Source: Bugula neritina
Taxonomy: Eukaryota; Bryozoa; Gymnolaemata; Cheilostomatida; Bugulidae
Reading direction: 5' to 3'
DNA: 64,000 nt
Assembly: GCA_964035545.1 (NCBI GenBank)
Contig: OZ037765.1
Coordinates: forward strand, 3,777,001 to 3,841,000
In this document: positions 58,756 through 64,000 of the stretch, piece by piece
Position numbering within the stretch: position 1 is the first letter of the stretch
How the letters are laid out: each line of letters starts with the position of its first letter
The notes under the pieces: generated by a model
What the model saw: the letters and a program-made list of their open reading frames with translations, nothing else
Told to the model about the DNA's origin: nothing
Database searches by the model: none
Position numbers and translations under genes: made by a program

Positions 58756-60328
58756 TGACGTGAAAAGGTTTTTCAGCAACCATAATTTCTGCTTAACTTC
58801 AATATTACATGCACACTCTTACTGGGAGGTTTTTCAAAGGTGTGATTTTATTTATATTGCTATTGTGAATATATCAGGCTATCATCATTGTGAAAGCTAA
58901 GTTACATGCCCAGAATTAGATACCTTGCGTTGTATAGAATTGACATCAGCATGTCTTTTTTTGTTTCCTATAAAACTTTCAGTAGAATTTACATATTTTT
59001 AGTCTGCCGTTTGCTTTTTACATTTGATGGCTTTATCTCTAGAGAAAAACTTTATTTTGAGATCAATTGAATGCAGAAGGGGTTATATAGCCGCGTTGCT
59101 GTGACACATATAATATAGGAACAGTTATAATACTTACCTGCATAATATGAAGTGTAGAATTCCAGTTGTCCACATTTAATGTAGAATTTTAGGTTTATTT
59201 TAATAAAGCTTTAAGCAGCTTAACGAATATTTTTTGTCTTAATTCCCTTTTCCTAATGCATAAGTAAGGGCTTTACTTTACAGCTAAGATATTTTTTTAA
59301 TATATTAAATAATTTTTCAGATCCATAAATAATCTAAGGATGTGAATATTTTTTGTGTTTTCGTAAAGATTCTCTTGTTGACACAATGCTTCAATCAATA
59401 ATATTTAGATTTTAGTCAAAGAGACAAAGTCTGTTTGTTGAGCATTAGATAAAATTTAGCAGGAAGCAAAATATTTGAGTTTTTTATTGTTCTCTTTTGG
59501 AAAAATCGCAAAAGCATAATTTAAAAATTATAATGACCTTACAAACCTGCATGCGTCAGAATAGCTTGGTGTACACACACTCGTACACACAGGAGCACTC
59601 TAAATAAAAACGACTGCAGCCCTTACATAAACTAAACTGTTACACGTTTAATATGTGCTGATATATTATCATTTAAGACAAAATGATATCATGCATAGCT
59701 TTCATTGACTTTTTACAAGAAATGAAGTGTACAATGTACATATTTTGAACTTTGACTTAACACCATAATGACAAAGTAAAGCAAACTTAAGTTCACAAGT
59801 TTACAGCTAGAAGACACAATAAAGGCAATTTGGTTGCTGATTACATATATAATAATTATGTTGGCATAGCCCTTTGTTTTGTAATAGTTATCTGGGTGCC
59901 TTCATTTATATAATTAATTCTATTGATACCAACTATATGCACTGCAATGTATATAGTGTAGTATTAGGCTTTTAGGCATGTTTAACTGAGCTTTCACAAC
60001 ATAATTATATAATAATCATTATATTAATATAAATATAAAAAAACTTGCATATAAAAGTAAAACTCTTTTAGCGAGAGCAAACATTGAAAAGTATAAGCAA
60101 ACATCAAGAAAATTGCAGAAAAATCATTTTTTGAAAATATTTATTGACAAACAATATTGTAGTAAATATTTATTGACAGAAATTTTTGAAATGACAGTAT
60201 AAAGATAGCTGTATAATTTACTCAAATATTTTTACAATTTAAATAATAATATGACCAAGCTCTTTAGATCAAAAACAAATTTATAAAGCAGATACATATA
60301 ATAATGTCAATAGAAATATTTTTTTCGA
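58756..60328. other. Spacer between the convergent WSC genes
   Basis: AT-rich non-coding DNA forming the centre of the inverted gene pair. No element recognised. Confidence 0.6.
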
Positions 60329-60334
60329 TTTATT
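60329..60334 (-). terminator. Polyadenylation signal of WSC copy 2
   Basis: AATAAA on the minus strand, about 83 nt after the stop codon at 60417. A second candidate lies at 60140-60145. Confidence 0.55.
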
Positions 60335-60416
60335 GCAAAGTCAGCTGTAACCAATAAATGTTTTTACAGCACAATGAGTAAGTATATTGCTGTTCACACA
60401 GCCAAATGTTTAGTTT

Positions 60417-63400
60417 TTAGTTTATTGAAACATAACAAACAGAGTCATCTCGATAGGAAGCAAAGAGAGTTGGCGAACTGTGTAGATAACAATCGGTATT
60501 TCCAACAAAAGAAAAAGCCCTACAATCTACGTTGGTTGTGCATGCATAAGCACAGCTATCTAAGGAAACCCCTTTCATTGCTTGGAATGAGTCATGCTCA
60601 CAGAGAGAGTTAGACAGAAGGTGGTACTTCCGATGAGTCATTGTATTGGTATAATAGAAGACTTTTAGAACTTTGCTGTACAGAATGAGAGACTTATGAT
60701 TAGACTTGACTGTAAACAGTGTCAACTCAGAACTTGATGATGCTGGCATATGGTTGATCACCACATTCTTAAGATTAACGATGTTGTTGTCCACCACAAA
60801 GCGCTTAAGTTCTCCTTCATGTATAATGAGTTGTAACCCACCGAAATCAACTGGAATTATTGAGTTTTTCAAATCCTTGCAAATGTAGTTAAATGAGCGT
60901 GAGCTTAAGTCAGTTAAAAGCTTTACTTCGCATGTTTTGTCTGCATTACCATTTGTTGCCATTGAACCAAAAGAGCGAAATGTTGGGTAGGAGAAGTCAT
61001 AGTTAAAACCAGTAACATAGCCACTAGAATTGGTTCGGTTGAAGTAGTCATGTATAGTTAATGATTGTGAATAGAAACTGATGATTACTGGGTAAATGAT
61101 GCTGTTTTTAATACAGTTAATAATCAGTCTGATTACATCTGAGGAATAAGCGATGGCCAGGTAAGTTGGAGATGTAAATCTAGTGCTGGACAGGTCAGTG
61201 TAAGTAGCATACCGTTGCATTGTTTCAGCTGTTCCGCATTGGCCAATCACACTATATCTGCTAACACCAAAACTGTCAATAATGAACGATTTTAAGCAAT
61301 GTTCTGATTGGTCTGCTATAACAACTCTGTCCTTTCTCCCTAGGTCGCTTACTTTAGAAAACTCAGCATACAGAATATGACTAATAGAGGTGAATGTGTA
61401 GATGTTGTCATGGTAGGTACAGCCTTGTAGCTGCACACCTGCAAGGACTTCACATTCTTCATAGGAGCTTATACTCAGCAGTTGGTGTGGCGTAACAGCT
61501 AGTATTCTACTCGAGTCAGCAGGATGCTCAATAAAGGAAATGATGTCATTATCTATTTTGCTGAAAGGGATGCTGTGAGAAAATGCAATGTTCTTGTCCG
61601 CAGTTAGACTGAGTGAATCTATAAGTGAACCTATAAAATAAAATTGTACTTATGTGAAGCGAAGATGTGTAAACCATGTGTTCCAATGTTGTTGTTGTAG
61701 TGGAAGGCATCTGGTTATAACAACTCCTGCGCTCAAAGCAAAAGGCCTCCAGCACCAATTGTTGTTAGCTTGATTAGAGGCACAACCCCTAGTTTGCTTG
61801 CTATCTAGATATGGTGGCTTTAAAAAATTTAAGCTTTATAAAACATGTAAATAGTTTATCACTTGTATAAACAAACCTCATTGATATTAATGCATAACAT
61901 AAAAAATTTATTAATAGCCAAGTTACTATTCAATTACTTGCAAAATAATAAAAGTGACTAAAAGTGACTTAACAACCACTAGCTTATGAATTCTAATTTG
62001 TCTTTAAAAATAAAATTGTTTAGTTATCTAATTAGACACACTTAAATGCAAATTTTTTATTCGAATAACAAAAACAATTACATAATTATGTTATGTGCAA
62101 TATTGAAAAATATGAAGATAATATAATAGATTGCCAAGTAGTTGTTTTGTTGCAGTTCAGCCTATAACAATAACATAGTACTTATTGTACTATAGTGTGA
62201 GTATATGTAATAGTCTACATGAGGGAGTCGGCAACGGACACTCTTCATTGGGTTGGAGGTATTAAGTAGATGTTGATGAGTAGATGTTATATCAAAATTA
62301 TCGCCTTCTTGTATAAATTACTAGTTAGTGTTTATAGATTGTTATAATGTCACATAGAGTTCACATCTTATTAGCTATAATTAGTAGATATATGACTTCT
62401 ATGTGAATCATGCATTTCCTTATTATTGTCATAGTCAGCATCTATATATAATGCTTGTGTAGGTATTGCTAAACGGTCAGTTAGTTGCTAGATTCCAAAG
62501 TGTTATTATCATTTTATATTCATAGTAGTTGTACCAAATAAATCAGCATGTAAAACATTACAAGTCAGCACCACCCTGTCACTCACCATCAAGCATACCA
62601 TTATAACATAGATGAAAGTACGATGGTTTGTAATGATGGCCACAGTTATTGTTGGGTGGTATTTGCTGTGCATTACATATTATAAGTAAAATTGAAGGAA
62701 GAATGCAGCATAAAACAGTAAAATATTTATAGATGTCAGATGGCTGCTTGTCAGTCAGCTTGCTAGCTGCAGTAACTTGCAATGCAAAGAAAAGCTTTTC
62801 ATAAATACTGGTACACTTATACCTGTAAAGACTTGATACACACTCATCCTCCATTCTCCACCACACGTCTGAGATTGATCCCCATTGCACGGCAAAAAAC
62901 ACTTGCTATCAGTCAACTGCCTATACTTGTCGTAAGTGACTCCGCAAAAACATTGATCATTGGATTGTAAGGCTGCATATGGTCGCCCTATAACAAAATA
63001 ATTATTATGGCCTAACTTCAGAATTTCTATCTCTCTATTATGTATATTATGAAAGTTTTGCAATACTATTCCACTACCAGACAATTTATATGCTTAGCAC
63101 ATATGAAATCGTGGACCTGCCATGTAGGGTGCACTAGAATAATTAAGCTAGCTGTACTGTTGTGATTGTGAATTATAAAACAGTATTGTGTTCAAAAAGC
63201 TGCCAACGTTCTTTAAGACAACTATACCCTTTTCTTGCAATATATAGTTTTGAAAATTTATACGTTGAAGTAAAGAACTATTTATCAAAGTTATTTCAAT
63301 TAATATACATTTGGTTTCATTAATAGAGTTTCAATTGCATTGAACAGAGTTGCATTAAGATGAATGATGTGCCATTGCCCTGTATTACATAAACATCTAA

Positions 63401-63994
63401 CTATAAAAGAAATAGATAAGTAAATTAATTTTGGTGTTGCAGTATAAATAAAAGGAAAATTCTATATGAAAATTCTGAGTAAAACGAAGTTCATTTGTTA
63501 TAAAGGTACTTAAATATACAGGCAATGCTTATAAAGCAACCTAGATTATAACCCTTTGATTCTTGAAGCTTTTAATAAGGTTTTTGCACATTTAATTGTT
63601 TGAAATCGATATTCATTCTCTTACTTTCATTTTAAGCAAAAGCTGTAACTTCATTTTCTTCTATCTTTGATACATGAATATTAGGTGCACTTATACTTCA
63701 TAACCATTAGGTGTACCTACTTCATTATTAGACGTACTTACTTCACAACTATTAGAAGTACATACTGAATGATTATTCGATAAACATACTGAATGAAATA
63801 AACAACCTACCTCGTAGTATGCAGTAGCCAATACAGAGCTCTATAGTCATGTGTGAGGAAGAGAATTTAATTGGTAGAGCTCTGTCATCTGCATCAGAAT
63901 AACACCCGACATACTGGGGAGGAGCTGTCCATACTACTGAAACTCTTATTAAGGTTAAATACAGTATCAGCAGATCTACAATATCCAACACCAT
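60417..63994 (-). CDS. Secreted WSC + NHL-like + PAN/Apple protein, copy 2
   Basis: Exons 63994-63811 (184 nt), 62987-62823 (165 nt) and 61630-60417 (1214 nt), with donors G/GTAGGT and G/GTATAA and acceptors TTGTTATAG and TTTTATAG, all phase 1. The product is 520 aa. Signal peptide starts MVLDIVDLLILYLTLIRV. WSC has all eight cysteines (YVGCYSD, QCFCG, CFLPC, TCGG). The NHL-like part and PAN/Apple module (SCAYACTTNVDCRAFSF) follow. Exon 3 is open from its acceptor and lacks the internal Met found at 57326 in copy 1. It is convergent to copy 1 with matching exon lengths except one extra codon in the signal peptide. The 5' end lies at the window edge. Confidence 0.85.
63665..63790 (-). repeat. 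Donor-like minisatellite in intron 1 of WSC copy 2
   Basis: About five units of 21-26 nt starting CAGTATGT, AAGTAAGTA, AAGTAGGTA or AAGTATAAGTG with a CTAATA core, right after the true donor. Homologous to 56125-56197 but with more units. Confidence 0.78.
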
Positions 63995-64000
63995 GATGAT

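Noticed and set aside
61549-61758. Apparent frameshift at the start of exon 3 in WSC copy 2
   Set aside because: Reading from the acceptor at 61631, the true frame is open throughout; it merely lacks an ATG because the copy 1 Met is Ile here.
62579-63084. Open frames overlapping WSC exon 2 of copy 2
   Set aside because: One runs in a wrong frame. The other reads through the acceptor at 62988 and the donor at 62822, which are conserved with copy 1.

Overview
The window reads as nuclear DNA of an animal. The host sequence is AT-rich (about 30% GC by eye), genes are split by GT-AG introns with GTAAGT-type donors, and exons encode secreted extracellular modules (Ig-like, WSC, NHL-like, PAN/Apple). 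SINE, MITE-like and Ty3/gypsy elements lie between them. An aquatic invertebrate is plausible, but I cannot fix the phylum from sequence alone. There are no prokaryotic operons, rRNA genes or CRISPR arrays.

Region 1 (about 1-44.8 kb) is a minus-strand cluster of a secreted Ig-like family, most of it broken. The shared gene plan is a 49-nt signal-peptide exon (16 codons plus 1 nt), an intron, then a roughly 390-405-nt Ig exon with phase-1 ends. The pair at 6843-7509 is fully open. The pairs at 30671-31400 and 42089-43003 keep the signal exon but carry frameshifts in the Ig exon. About twenty more Ig exons are fossils with stops, indels or lost cysteines. A 4.5-5.3-kb segment holding several of them is present twice at high identity (25226-29735 and 36912-42172). 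The second copy lies in a block that splits an older duplicate of 12700-14085. Other contents are a tRNA-derived SINE with target-site duplications (14212-14429), a MITE-like inverted-repeat element (16817-17162), two TA microsatellites, a near-perfect 52-bp palindrome at 32.2 kb, and a 1.6-kb inverted-repeat structure (33905-35525) holding a perfect 50-bp palindrome.

Region 2 (45004-52790) is a complete, apparently intact Ty3/gypsy LTR retrotransposon. It has two 349-bp LTRs that read as identical, a GTAT target-site duplication, a tRNA-Leu primer site, gag, and a pol frame reached through a textbook -1 frameshift signal (TTTAAAC, 6-nt spacer, 10-bp stem). Pol carries PR-RT-RNaseH-IN with a DD35E triad and a GPY module, then a roughly 500-residue extension with zinc-finger-like motifs and a basic coiled coil. 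Its GC content (about 55%) contrasts sharply with the host, and it sits at a site whose empty paralogue is visible at 13.7 kb, so it is a very recent arrival.

Region 3 (55.9-64.0 kb) holds two convergent paralogous genes encoding secreted WSC + NHL-like + PAN/Apple proteins (519 and 520 aa). They form an inverted pair with matching exon lengths. The large third exons are nearly identical in their core, while the WSC exons have diverged strongly.

Functional reading (inference): a locus of secreted recognition-type modules evolving by duplication and decay, as seen in invertebrate immune or allorecognition gene complexes. Nothing in the sequence proves a recognition role.
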